Assembly: GCF_002934605.1 (NCBI RefSeq)
Contig: NZ_PTJC01000009.1
Span: 52,789-116,788 of the forward strand
Reading direction: 5' to 3'
Length of the DNA stretch: 64,000 nt
Source: Neolewinella xylanilytica
GTDB lineage: Bacteria; Bacteroidota; Bacteroidia; Chitinophagales; Saprospiraceae
Shown: positions 43,234-51,291 of the stretch, piece by piece
Layout of the letters: each line of letters starts with the position of its first letter
Numbering within the stretch: position 1 is the first letter of the stretch
Notes under the pieces: model-generated
Told to the model about the DNA's origin: nothing
Database searches by the model: none
What the model saw: only the letters and a program-made list of their open reading frames with translations
Translations under genes and position numbers: made by a program

Positions 43234-46200
43234 TTATTTCCGGGCGCTATTCGGCCGGGGTACGGTGATCACGTTGACGTTGCGTTCGAGAATCATCCGG
43301 TTGTAGGCGGGTACCTGCTCCGCTACGATCCGCTCGTAGGTGGCAATCTCCTCGTCGATCTGCTCGGTCAGCTCCTCCTTAACCGCGTAGGCCGCGGCGG
43401 TGGGCCGGTAGGTACCGATACCCGTCAGGCTATTCAGGTGAGCCAGCTTATTGGTAAGGCGGATCGGATAGTTCAGGGGATCCTGGCCGCTGCGGTTCTG
43501 CGTCTGGTACAGGCTTTTCTCCACGGCGGTGAGGCTATCGATGATCGTCTTGCCAGCCGCGATGACTTCCTCGTCGTCAATGCGCTGCTGCAGCTCCTCG
43601 ATCTGGCTACGAAGCTTACGCAGGTCGATGATGACCTGGTGGGCTTCACTCGTCTTATCCTGGACTTCCTTCATAAAGGTGAACTGAGCCTCCCGGTCCG
43701 CCTCACTGGCCTGTACCCGCGGATCGGGCTTAATGGCGAAGGTCCTTACCTGCTCGCGTTCGCCGTAGGTGAGGGATACCTGGTACTCGCCGGGAAGCGC
43801 CATCGGGCCACCGCTGCCGGCCCACCAGAGGATCATGTTGTCGAACTCGACCCCGTCGGGATAGGACATATCCCAATTCACGGTCTGGCCGCCGGCCTTG
43901 AGTTTTAGCTTCTTATTGTCTTCGGTGGCGGTAGTGTTCCAGCTGCGGATGGTATCGCCTTCCCGCAGCACGGACAGGGTCATGGGCATGCTGTCCTTTG
44001 CGGCTTCCTCACTGAGGTAGACGTGAAAGTTGACGCCTCCGGGATGGTTCTGACCGGCGGTGCGGCTACTGCGGCTGCTGCCGCCCATCCGCCAGGCATT
44101 CTCGGGTTTGAACAGGTGGAAGTCGGCATTGGCGGCTACTTCGTCCAACTGCTGCAGCGGGGTAAGGTCGTCAATCATCCAGAAGCTGCGTCCCTGGGTC
44201 GCTACGATAAGGTCGTCATCCTTGAAGGTGAGGTCGGTGATCGGAACGATCGGCAGGTTTTGCTGGAAGGCTCGCCAGTTCGCACCGTTGTCCAGGCTCA
44301 GGTAAAGCCCTTCCTCCGTGCCGGCGAAGAGCACGTCCGGATTACCGGGGTACTGACGCACTACCCGCGTGAAGTGACTGCGTGGAATGCCGTTATCGAT
44401 GCGTCGCCAGGTCTTCCCGTAGTCGGCGCTGTGGAAGAGGTAAGGGGTGTAGTCACCGGTCTTGTAAGCGGTGCCGGCTGCGTAAACGCCTCCGTCCTGA
44501 CCGTGATCAACGTCGAGGCTGTTCCACATGACGTACTTGGGTGCCGCGGTGGGCGTCACGTCCGTCCAGCTTTCCCCGTTGTCGCGGCTAACGTGGATCA
44601 GACCGTCGTCGCTGCCGGCCCAAAGCACGCCGGGCTCCCGGTGGCTTTCCGTAGCGGCGAAGATCGTCGCGTAGTACTCTACGCTGGTGTTATCCTGGGT
44701 GATCGGGCCACCACTGCTCTTGAGCTTTTCCGCTTCGTTGCGGGTGAGGTCGGGGCTAATGATCTCCCAGGTCTCTCCCTCGTCGGTACTGCGGTGCACG
44801 TGCTGGCTGGTAGTGTACAGGATATCCGGGTCGTTGGGAGAAAAGAAGATCGGGAAGTTCCACTGAAAGCGGTACTTCATTCCCTCGGCACCGTAACCCA
44901 TGGGGTTGTCGGGCCAGACGTTGATCGCCCGTACCTGGTTATTCTCGTGGTCGTAACGGGTCAGGAAACCGCCGTAGCTGCCCCCGTAGACGATATCCGG
45001 ATTTTCGGGATCCGGAGCGATGTGGGCGGATTCGCCACCGGCCGTTTCTTCCCAGTCCGACTCCCCGATGGTGCCGCCGTCCGTCCGGTGACGGATGCGT
45101 ACCGTGGAATTATCCTGCTGAGCCCCGTAGATGCGGTAAGGGAAGCTGTTGTCGGTCACGACCCGGTAGAATTGGGCCGTGGGCTGGTTGTGGTAGGTAC
45201 TCCAGTTTTCTCCCTGGTCGAAGGACACCTGTGCGCCACCGTCGTCGGCAATGGCCATCCGCTCGTTATTTTCCGGTGCGATCCATAGATCGTGGTGGTC
45301 GCCGTGGGGGGCGTTATTGGATTTGAAGGTGCGGCCTCCGTCGGTACTGTGGTGGTAGCTTACGTTCATGACGTAGACTCCGTCGAGCTCCTGTGGGTCG
45401 GCGTAAATACGGGTGTAGTACCAGGCGCGCTGGCGTAGGGCGCGATTGTCACTCCTTGCTTCCCAGCTTTCACCGGCGTCGTTACTGACGTACACGCCGC
45501 CCTTTTCGTTTTCGATGATGGCGTAAAGCCGACTGGGATCGACCGGACTAACCGAAACCGCATTGATGCCCCAGACACCCTTCGGAAGGCCCGGGTTGCG
45601 GGTGATTTCGGTCCAGTTGTCGCCGCCGTCGGTCGTTTTCCAGAGGCCGCTTCCTTCACCGCCACTCTCCAGGCTGTACGGGGTTCGGCGGATTTTCCAG
45701 GTAGAAGCGTACATAACGCGGGGATTGGAGGGATCCATACTGAGGTCCACCGCGCCGGCCCCCGCGTTCGCGAAGAGAATGCGCTCCCAGGTCTGACCGC
45801 CGTCCTTGCTACGGTACACGCCTCGCTCCTCTGTATCTTGGTAGAGGTCGCCCATCACGGCGGCGTAGACCAGGTCCGGGTCCCGGGGGTGGACCCGAAC
45901 GCGCGCGATGTGGCGGCTGTTCTCCAATCCGATCTGCTCCCAGCTTTTACCGGCGTCGATCGACTTCCACATGCCGCTGCCGTAGCTGACGTTGCCCCTC
46001 ACCGTCTGCTCGCCGCCACCTACGTAAATGATGTTCGGATTGCTTTCGGCCACCGTCACCGCACCGATGCTTCCGCCGAAGTAGCCGTCGGAAATGTTGG
46101 TCCAGGTCTGGCCGCCGTCCTTGGTTTGCCATACCCCGCCGCCGGTGGCGCCGAAGTAATACAGCATGGGTTGGTTGGCTACCCCGGTAACCGCCGCGGA

Positions 46201-46323
46201 GCGTCCACCCCGGTACGGGCCGATGCTTCGGAACTGAAGGGAAGAGTAAATCTTTTCGTCGATCTCCTGTGCCGCGAGGGCCGCACAGCAGAAAAGCAAC
46301 AACAGTAGGTAGAGGTTACGCAT
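43234..46323 (-). CDS. Exported BNR/VPS10-like beta-propeller protein
   Basis: A 1029-residue exported protein (signal MRNLYLLLLLFCCAALA). It carries many Asp-box repeats of the form S-x-D-x-G-x-T/S-W (TKDGGQTWTNI, SIDAGKSWEQI, SKDGGQTWERI, TTDGGDNWTEI, STDEGETWEII), as in VPS10/sortilin and sialidase-type propellers, spanning about residues 30-700. The C-terminal 300 residues form a beta domain and then a helical segment (IDLRKLRSQIEELQQRIDDEE). Such proteins are common in Bacteroidota next to peptidases or glycosidases, and their activity is largely untested. There is no T9SS tail. It converges with the Kelch/malectin gene, with 6 bp between them. Confidence 0.9.
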   Translation of the reverse strand: MRNLYLLLLLFCCAALAAQEIDEKIYSSLQFRSIGPYRGGRSAAVTGVANQPMLYYFGATGGGVWQTKDGGQTWTNISDGYFGGSIGAVTVAESNPNIIYVGGGEQTVRGNVSYGSGMWKSIDAGKSWEQIGLENSRHIARVRVHPRDPDLVYAAVMGDLYQDTEERGVYRSKDGGQTWERILFANAGAGAVDLSMDPSNPRVMYASTWKIRRTPYSLESGGEGSGLWKTTDGGDNWTEITRNPGLPKGVWGINAVSVSPVDPSRLYAIIENEKGGVYVSNDAGESWEARSDNRALRQRAWYYTRIYADPQELDGVYVMNVSYHHSTDGGRTFKSNNAPHGDHHDLWIAPENNERMAIADDGGAQVSFDQGENWSTYHNQPTAQFYRVVTDNSFPYRIYGAQQDNSTVRIRHRTDGGTIGESDWEETAGGESAHIAPDPENPDIVYGGSYGGFLTRYDHENNQVRAINVWPDNPMGYGAEGMKYRFQWNFPIFFSPNDPDILYTTSQHVHRSTDEGETWEIISPDLTRNEAEKLKSSGGPITQDNTSVEYYATIFAATESHREPGVLWAGSDDGLIHVSRDNGESWTDVTPTAAPKYVMWNSLDVDHGQDGGVYAAGTAYKTGDYTPYLFHSADYGKTWRRIDNGIPRSHFTRVVRQYPGNPDVLFAGTEEGLYLSLDNGANWRAFQQNLPIVPITDLTFKDDDLIVATQGRSFWMIDDLTPLQQLDEVAANADFHLFKPENAWRMGGSSRSSRTAGQNHPGGVNFHVYLSEEAAKDSMPMTLSVLREGDTIRSWNTTATEDNKKLKLKAGGQTVNWDMSYPDGVEFDNMILWWAGSGGPMALPGEYQVSLTYGEREQVRTFAIKPDPRVQASEADREAQFTFMKEVQDKTSEAHQVIIDLRKLRSQIEELQQRIDDEEVIAAGKTIIDSLTAVEKSLYQTQNRSGQDPLNYPIRLTNKLAHLNSLTGIGTYRPTAAAYAVKEELTEQIDEEIATYERIVAEQVPAYNRMILERNVNVITVPRPNSARK

Positions 46324-46489
46324 GGTTTAGTTGGCTAGTTTCAAAGGAAGAAAGGTAAGCAAATAGGTCCTGGAATGAAAGACCGCCGCCACCATCGCGG
46401 GCATACCGCACCCCTGCTCACCTATTCCGCCGGCGGGAAGTAGGCCCGGGGGAGTTCTCTCCCGAAATCACGGCAACAGGTTGATCGAA

Positions 46490-47458
46490 CTAAACTACCG
46501 CCTTGAATTCGGTGGACTGGTCGCGGCTCAGGCGCAAATTGGCCTGGTCGATGTTGAAGGCATCCGGGTGAAAATCCTGGGTCAGCCAGCCGGCCATCTC
46601 CTCGTAATCGGGATGATCCGGCTGATTGAGAATTTCGATCATGTCGTTATAAGCCGCTACCCCGCCGATGTCCTCGGGCGGACAAGCGCGCTCGCCGGCG
46701 ATGCAGACCGGGTAGGATCTGCGCCCCTCCGGACGTTCCCGGCCTATGAGTTCCAAGTCGTGGTACCAAGTGTCGAACTCGTAACCACAGTGGTCCCCCG
46801 CCTCGGCGAACATATCACCGAGGGTTATCTCGCCACTGGACGGCAGGTCCTGCCGCATACCGGGGTAAAACTGAAACTGTTCCGTGCCGCGCCAGCCCAT
46901 GGCGGCCTGGATGATGTGGTGTAGTTGCAGTTGGCTCACGCCGTTATCGACCAATACCAGCCGGGTGACCGGGGGCCGGCTTCCGTCCAGTACGATCTTG
47001 AGTCGGAATATGGCCTCGATCGTATCCGAATACTCGTCCTCGATGTGGTTCGTCGCCTGGTCCGCCTCACCGCTGGCCTCGATGACCGGGGCCGGGGTCG
47101 CTTCGGCTACCGGGGTGGTACCGGGTACGGCCAGGGGTTCCTGGCCGGCGTCCTGCGCCGCATGCTCGCCCAACAGCGCCGTGAAGGCAGCCGCGTAAAA
47201 ATCTTCGAGCGGCCCGTCCGGTGCATCCTTGCCGCCTAGTTCCCGATCGACGATGACGTCCCAGATTGCGAGCAGCAAATCGTCGAGGGATTCAACCGTC
47301 GATACCGGCGGGTCATCGTCCCGTCGTAAGAAGTGGTCCCGATAGGTCCGGTAGGCATCCGTCGCATCGGTGTCGCTCAATTCGGGATGCTGGCGACGGA
47401 CCTTGGCGACGGCCTTCGTGATCGCTTGCTGTAACTTGGCCGTGGATAGTGTTTTCAT
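46490..47458 (-). CDS. pRiA4b ORF-3-like protein with an extra N-terminal domain
   Basis: A 322-residue cytoplasmic protein. The C-terminal half (about residues 145-320) is a plasmid pRiA4b ORF-3-like domain, with IFRLKIVLDGSRPPVTRLVL, QLHHIIQAAMGWRGTEQFQF, GDHCGYEFDTWYHDLELI, YPVCIAGERACPPEDIGGV and HPDYEEMAGWL. The Cys/His/Asp residues there look like a metal site. The N-terminal 130 residues are helical, ending in an acidic Ala/Pro-rich linker; I do not recognise them. The family has no known function. The start MKTLSTAKL is 7 nt after a TATCTTTG box. It is divergent from fdhD. Confidence 0.85.
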   Translation of the reverse strand: MKTLSTAKLQQAITKAVAKVRRQHPELSDTDATDAYRTYRDHFLRRDDDPPVSTVESLDDLLLAIWDVIVDRELGGKDAPDGPLEDFYAAAFTALLGEHAAQDAGQEPLAVPGTTPVAEATPAPVIEASGEADQATNHIEDEYSDTIEAIFRLKIVLDGSRPPVTRLVLVDNGVSQLQLHHIIQAAMGWRGTEQFQFYPGMRQDLPSSGEITLGDMFAEAGDHCGYEFDTWYHDLELIGRERPEGRRSYPVCIAGERACPPEDIGGVAAYNDMIEILNQPDHPDYEEMAGWLTQDFHPDAFNIDQANLRLSRDQSTEFKAVV

Positions 47459-47465
47459 CTGCGCG

Positions 47466-47473
47466 CAAAGATA
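47466..47473 (-). promoter_or_regulatory. -7 promoter box (TATCTTTG) of the pRiA4b-like gene
   Basis: An exact TAnnTTTG match on the minus strand with 7 nt (CGCGCAG) before the ATG; it lies within the 26-bp gap shared with fdhD. Confidence 0.6.
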
Positions 47474-47484
47474 ACGAGTCGCCC

Positions 47485-48303
47485 ATGCCCCCATCAATTC
47501 CAGGCCAAAAATCCGTGCCGATCGTCCGGTATTCTTCCGCGGGCCGGGAGGAAGTTCCCGACGAACTGGCCGTGGAGGAACCGCTGGAGATCGCTATCGT
47601 GCACCACGCCCGGCGCCGGGTGGCCGCCATTACGATGCGGACTCCCGGCCGGGACGGTGACCTAGCCCGCGGTTTCCTCTTCACGGAAGGCTTGCTGCCC
47701 GCCGGCTTTGATTTGGGCGACGGAGCGCGGGAGCAAGCCAATTCCATCGAAATTAGCTGGCCGGATAATCTTAAACTCGATCTCCGCCCACTGGACCGTC
47801 ACTCCTATACCTCAAGCAGTTGCGGCGTCTGCGGAAAAACATCCATCGAGCAGGTATACCAATCGCTGCCGTTCACCGAATCGCTCCGGCCCTGGTCGGT
47901 GTCGGTCGAAACCCTCTACCTGCTGCCGGATCGGCTACGGGACGCCCAGCAACTGTTCCGGCGTACCGGGGGTATCCACGCGGCCGGGCTTTTCGATACG
48001 GACGGAAAACTGCTCCACCTCGCCGAGGACGTCGGTCGCCACAATGCGTTGGATAAGCTGATCGGCAATTTTTACCGCCTAGGTGCCCTTCCGCTCCACG
48101 GGCGGGTGCTGGTATTGAGCGGTCGCAGCAGTTTCGAGCTCATTCAGAAAGCGGCGATGGCCGGAATCGGGCTGGTGGTGAGCGTGGGCGCCCCTTCCTC
48201 CCTGGCGGTAGAGCTGGCCGAGGAGAATGGCATCACGCTCTGTGGGTTTTGCCGGCCCACTTCCCTGAATTGCTACGCCAATCCGCACCGCCTGATCGCC
48301 TGA
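47485..48303 (+). CDS. fdhD: Formate dehydrogenase accessory sulfurtransferase FdhD
   Basis: A 272-residue protein that passes sulfur from a cysteine desulfurase to the bis-MGD molybdenum cofactor of formate dehydrogenase-type enzymes. The functional Cys pair is in SSSCGVCGKTS (C113, C116). Other FdhD signatures are DELAVEEPLEIAIV, TGGIHAAGLFD and EDVGRHNALDKLIG. I start at MPPSIPGQK, since the earlier in-frame Met would overlap the divergent gene's start. A YdeP-type molybdoenzyme follows 81 bp later and is the likely client. Confidence 0.93.
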   Translation: MPPSIPGQKSVPIVRYSSAGREEVPDELAVEEPLEIAIVHHARRRVAAITMRTPGRDGDLARGFLFTEGLLPAGFDLGDGAREQANSIEISWPDNLKLDLRPLDRHSYTSSSCGVCGKTSIEQVYQSLPFTESLRPWSVSVETLYLLPDRLRDAQQLFRRTGGIHAAGLFDTDGKLLHLAEDVGRHNALDKLIGNFYRLGALPLHGRVLVLSGRSSFELIQKAAMAGIGLVVSVGAPSSLAVELAEENGITLCGFCRPTSLNCYANPHRLIA

Positions 48304-48384
48304 CCGAGCATATCCCGCTTCGTTATCGGTCCGGATAAACTAATTTTCTCAATCTACCTTTCCTCTTCGCCCGAACTACCGATC

Positions 48385-50658
48385 ATGTCCAACGAACGCA
48401 CGCCCGAGCGGCTTACCGGCCTGCAGGTCAAAAAGCCCACCACCATCGCCGCCGGCATCCCCGCCCTGCGGTATTCGCTCAAGCACGTGAACGAATACAT
48501 GCACACCGGCGATGGACTCCAAACCCTCGCCAAGCTCAACCAGAAGGGTGGCTTCGACTGCCCCGGTTGCGCCTGGCCCGACCCCGACGGCAGCCGCACG
48601 CCCATGGCGGAATACTGCGAGAACGGCGTCAAGGCCATCGCGGAAGAAGCCACTAAGCGTCGCATTGGCGCCGATTTCTTCGCCGAGCATTCCGTGGACG
48701 AACTCGGCACCTGGACGGATTACGAACTCGGGAAAAGCGGTCGGATCGCCCAACCCTTGCACCTGCGCCCCGGCGCCCAAAACTATACCCCGATTACGTG
48801 GGCGGAGGCCTTCCAAAGGATGTCTGACAAACTGAAGGAAATTGACCCGGACGAAGCCGTTTTCTACACTTCCGGCCGGACGAGCAACGAAGCAGCCTTC
48901 CTCTACCAGCTTTTCGCCCGCCAGCTAGGCACCAACAACCTGCCCGACTGCTCGAATATGTGTCACGAAAGCACGAGTGCGGCACTGGCGGAAGTGCTCG
49001 GACTGGGGAAGGGCAGCGTGACCCTGGAGGACATTCATGCCGCGGACCTCATCATCTGCATGGGCCAGAACCCGGGCACCAATCATCCGCGGATGCTGAG
49101 TGCCCTGGAGAAGATGAAGGAAAACGGCGGCCGGATGATCAGCGTGAATCCGCTTCCGGAGCCCGGTCTGATGCGCTTCGTTAACCCGCAGCGACCGCTG
49201 AAAGTCGTCACCCGGGGTACCGACCTGACCGATCTCTTTCTGCAGATCCGCATCAACGAGGACCAGTCCCTGCTCCGCGCCTGGCTGAAAATTCTATACG
49301 AGCGGGAGAAGGAATCGCCCGGAAACTACTTCGACCAGGATTTCGTCCGCGATCACACTTCCGGTTACGACAAGCTGGTAGCCATGCTGGAGGCCACCGA
49401 CCTCGAGGCCTGCATCGCCAATACCGGACTCGACCGAGACCTGGTCATGGAAAGTGCGGGCCTGATCCACGGTTCCGGCCGAATCATCATCTGCTACGCG
49501 ATGGGCCTAACCCAGCACGAAAACAGCGTGGACACCATCAAGGAACTCGTGAACCTGCTGCTAGCGAAGGGAAGCATCGGCAAACCCGGCGCCGGCATTT
49601 GCCCCGTGCGCGGCCACAGCAACGTCCAGGGCGATCGAACCGTGGGCATCTGGGACAAACTGAAGCCCGAGCTGGCCGACGCCCTACGCCGGCACTACGC
49701 CTTCGAGCCCCCCACCGAGGATGGCTACGACGTGGTCAAAACGATGGAGGCGATGGAAGCGGGAAAAGTGAAGTTCTTCCTCGGTATGGGTGGCAACTTC
49801 GTCAGCGCGACCCCCGATACCGAGCGCACGGCCCGGGGACTGCGCAACTGCGACATGACCGTCCACGTCTCCACCAAACTGAACCGCAGCCACCTGGTGC
49901 ACGGTATGGAGGCCTTCATTCTTCCCTGCTACGGGCGCACGGAGGTGGACCTTCAGGCCGGTGGCGAACAGTTCGTCAGCTGCGAAAACAGCATGGGGGT
50001 GGTTCAGATGAGCAAGGGCGTCCTCGAGGTGGATGATATGAACCTGATGAGTGAAGTGGCGATCGTGTGCGAGCTCGCGCGACGCACTCTTCCGAATTCA
50101 ACGGCACCGTGGGTCGAGTACCGGAAGGATTACGATACCATCCGTGACGCGATCGCGGCCTGCATTCCGGGTTTTGAAGGCTACAACGAGAAGGTACGGC
50201 AGCCGGCGGGCTTCTATCTGCCGAACGGACCCCGCCACCGCCAATTCGCTACATCCGACGAGAAGGCGCAATTCAGTGCGACCGAGCTTAGTCCCCACAG
50301 GCTGGCTCCGGGCGAGTTCCTGATGACGACCGTACGGGCCCACGACCAGTACAACACCACCATCTACGGACTGCACGATCGTTACCGGGGCGTGCACAAC
50401 GAAAGGCGGATCGTCCTTATGCACGAAGACGACATAGCCGCTATCGGCGCTGTAGCAGAGCAGGTGGTCGACCTCAAGAGCGAATACGGAGGAACCGAGC
50501 GATGGGCGCGGACATTTCAGCTGGTCCCCTACTCCATTCCGCGGGGCTGCGTGGCCATGTACTTTCCCGAAGCGAACGTGCTGGTACCAAGTGAGGTGAC
50601 GGCACGGGGGAGTAATTGTCCGATTAGTAAGTCGGTGCGGGTTAGGGTAGTCTTTTAG
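48385..50658 (+). CDS. FdhF/YdeP-type molybdopterin (bis-MGD) oxidoreductase
   Basis: A 757-residue cytoplasmic molybdoenzyme of the YdeP branch of formate dehydrogenases. Motifs are FDCPGCAWPDP (C59, C62), YTSGRTSNEAAFLYQ, DCSNMCHESTS (C189, C193), MGQNPGTNHPRMLSALE and VRGHSNVQGDRTVG. The C-terminal molybdopterin dinucleotide-binding domain has MTTVRAHDQYNTTIYGLHDRY in two parts. The N-terminal region has only two Cys where true FdhF enzymes bind a [4Fe-4S] cluster. YdeP is linked to acid resistance in E. coli, but its substrate is not settled. No FeS or membrane subunit is nearby. The last codons and the stop are inside a reverse module A repeat (VVF then TAG). Confidence 0.92.
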   Translation: MSNERTPERLTGLQVKKPTTIAAGIPALRYSLKHVNEYMHTGDGLQTLAKLNQKGGFDCPGCAWPDPDGSRTPMAEYCENGVKAIAEEATKRRIGADFFAEHSVDELGTWTDYELGKSGRIAQPLHLRPGAQNYTPITWAEAFQRMSDKLKEIDPDEAVFYTSGRTSNEAAFLYQLFARQLGTNNLPDCSNMCHESTSAALAEVLGLGKGSVTLEDIHAADLIICMGQNPGTNHPRMLSALEKMKENGGRMISVNPLPEPGLMRFVNPQRPLKVVTRGTDLTDLFLQIRINEDQSLLRAWLKILYEREKESPGNYFDQDFVRDHTSGYDKLVAMLEATDLEACIANTGLDRDLVMESAGLIHGSGRIIICYAMGLTQHENSVDTIKELVNLLLAKGSIGKPGAGICPVRGHSNVQGDRTVGIWDKLKPELADALRRHYAFEPPTEDGYDVVKTMEAMEAGKVKFFLGMGGNFVSATPDTERTARGLRNCDMTVHVSTKLNRSHLVHGMEAFILPCYGRTEVDLQAGGEQFVSCENSMGVVQMSKGVLEVDDMNLMSEVAIVCELARRTLPNSTAPWVEYRKDYDTIRDAIAACIPGFEGYNEKVRQPAGFYLPNGPRHRQFATSDEKAQFSATELSPHRLAPGEFLMTTVRAHDQYNTTIYGLHDRYRGVHNERRIVLMHEDDIAAIGAVAEQVVDLKSEYGGTERWARTFQLVPYSIPRGCVAMYFPEANVLVPSEVTARGSNCPISKSVRVRVVF

Positions 50659-50732
50659 TTCGTTAGTCTTGTAGTGGGTAGTCTTTTAGTCGGGTAGTCT
50701 TGTAGTCTTTTAGTTGGGTTGTCTTTTGGTCG
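50648..50732. repeat. Reverse-oriented module A repeats
   Basis: Several degenerate copies of TAGTCTTTTAGTCGGGTAG-like units, the reverse complement of the module A repeats at 51.0-51.3 kb and 26.9 kb. The array covers the last three codons and stop of the upstream molybdoenzyme gene. Confidence 0.8.
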
Positions 50733-50885
50733 TTAAGTAAGACCGTTCACCAAACTGGAGCTGCGGCGCTTTAGCTCCCCGGTTACCTCTTCCAACTTTT
50801 CGTAGCAGGACGTGGAGACATCAAGTCCCGCCAGGTCTATTGGATAATTGACAGACTGCCAATGACACTTCCGGATCGGCTGCAT
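50733..50885 (-). pseudogene. Possible remnant of a four-helix-bundle (S23-like) gene
   Basis: A short frame of 50 codons ends in a sequence with coding character (YEKLEEVTGELKRRSSSLVNG) that resembles the last helix of S23-type four-helix-bundle proteins. The N-terminal helices are missing and the frame upstream of the Met is closed by a stop within about 25 codons. It lies between opposite-facing repeat arrays. A similar but more decayed flank lies beside the 26.9-kb repeat. The family link is by eye and weak. Confidence 0.35.
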
Positions 50886-50988
50886 AGCGGGTTCCCTACA
50901 CGCGTATAGAAGCCAAGATGGCCAGACGATTCATTCCCCGGCTGAAGAGCAACAGTGATGCCTTATGCTTCTCTCAAGCTGATCACGC

Positions 50989-51285
50989 GACTAATCTACT
51001 AACCGGCGAAGCCGACTCCCCAACTAACCGGCGAAGCCGACTAAGAGACTACCCGACTAAAAGACTAACCGGCGAAGCCGACTCCCCGACTAAAAGAATA
51101 ACCGGCAAAGCCGACTCCCCGACTAACCGGCAAAGCCGACTAAGAGACTACCCGACTAAAAGAATAACCGGCAAAGCCGACTAAGAGACTACCCGACTAA
51201 AAGACTAACCGGCAAAGCCGACTAAGAGACTACCCGACTAAAAGACTAACCGGCAAAGCCGACTACCCGACTAACGGCGAAGCCG
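50989..51285. repeat. Composite tandem repeat of modules A and B
   Basis: Two modules alternate. Module A is GACTACCCGACTAAAAGA. Module B is ACTAACCGGCAAAGCCGACT or the variant ACCGGCGAAGCCG, whose core CGGC-AAA-GCCG is a small hairpin. Module B occurs nine times (GAA three times, AAA five times, then GAA) and module A about six times, some with CTCCCC variants. Spacing is irregular and there are no unique spacers. A frame of 88 codons runs through it only because of the repeat. Confidence 0.9.
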
Positions 51286-51291
51286 CCCCTC

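Noticed and set aside
44023..45288. 421-codon plus-strand frame
   Set aside because: It is antisense to the BNR/VPS10-like gene, which has clear Asp-box repeats; the antisense product has no motifs.
50918..51184. 88-codon open frame through the repeat field
   Set aside because: It is made of translated module A/B repeats and has no family features or sensible start region.
50989..51285. CRISPR array candidate
   Set aside because: Units are composite, spacing is irregular, the intervals are themselves repeats and no cas genes are present.
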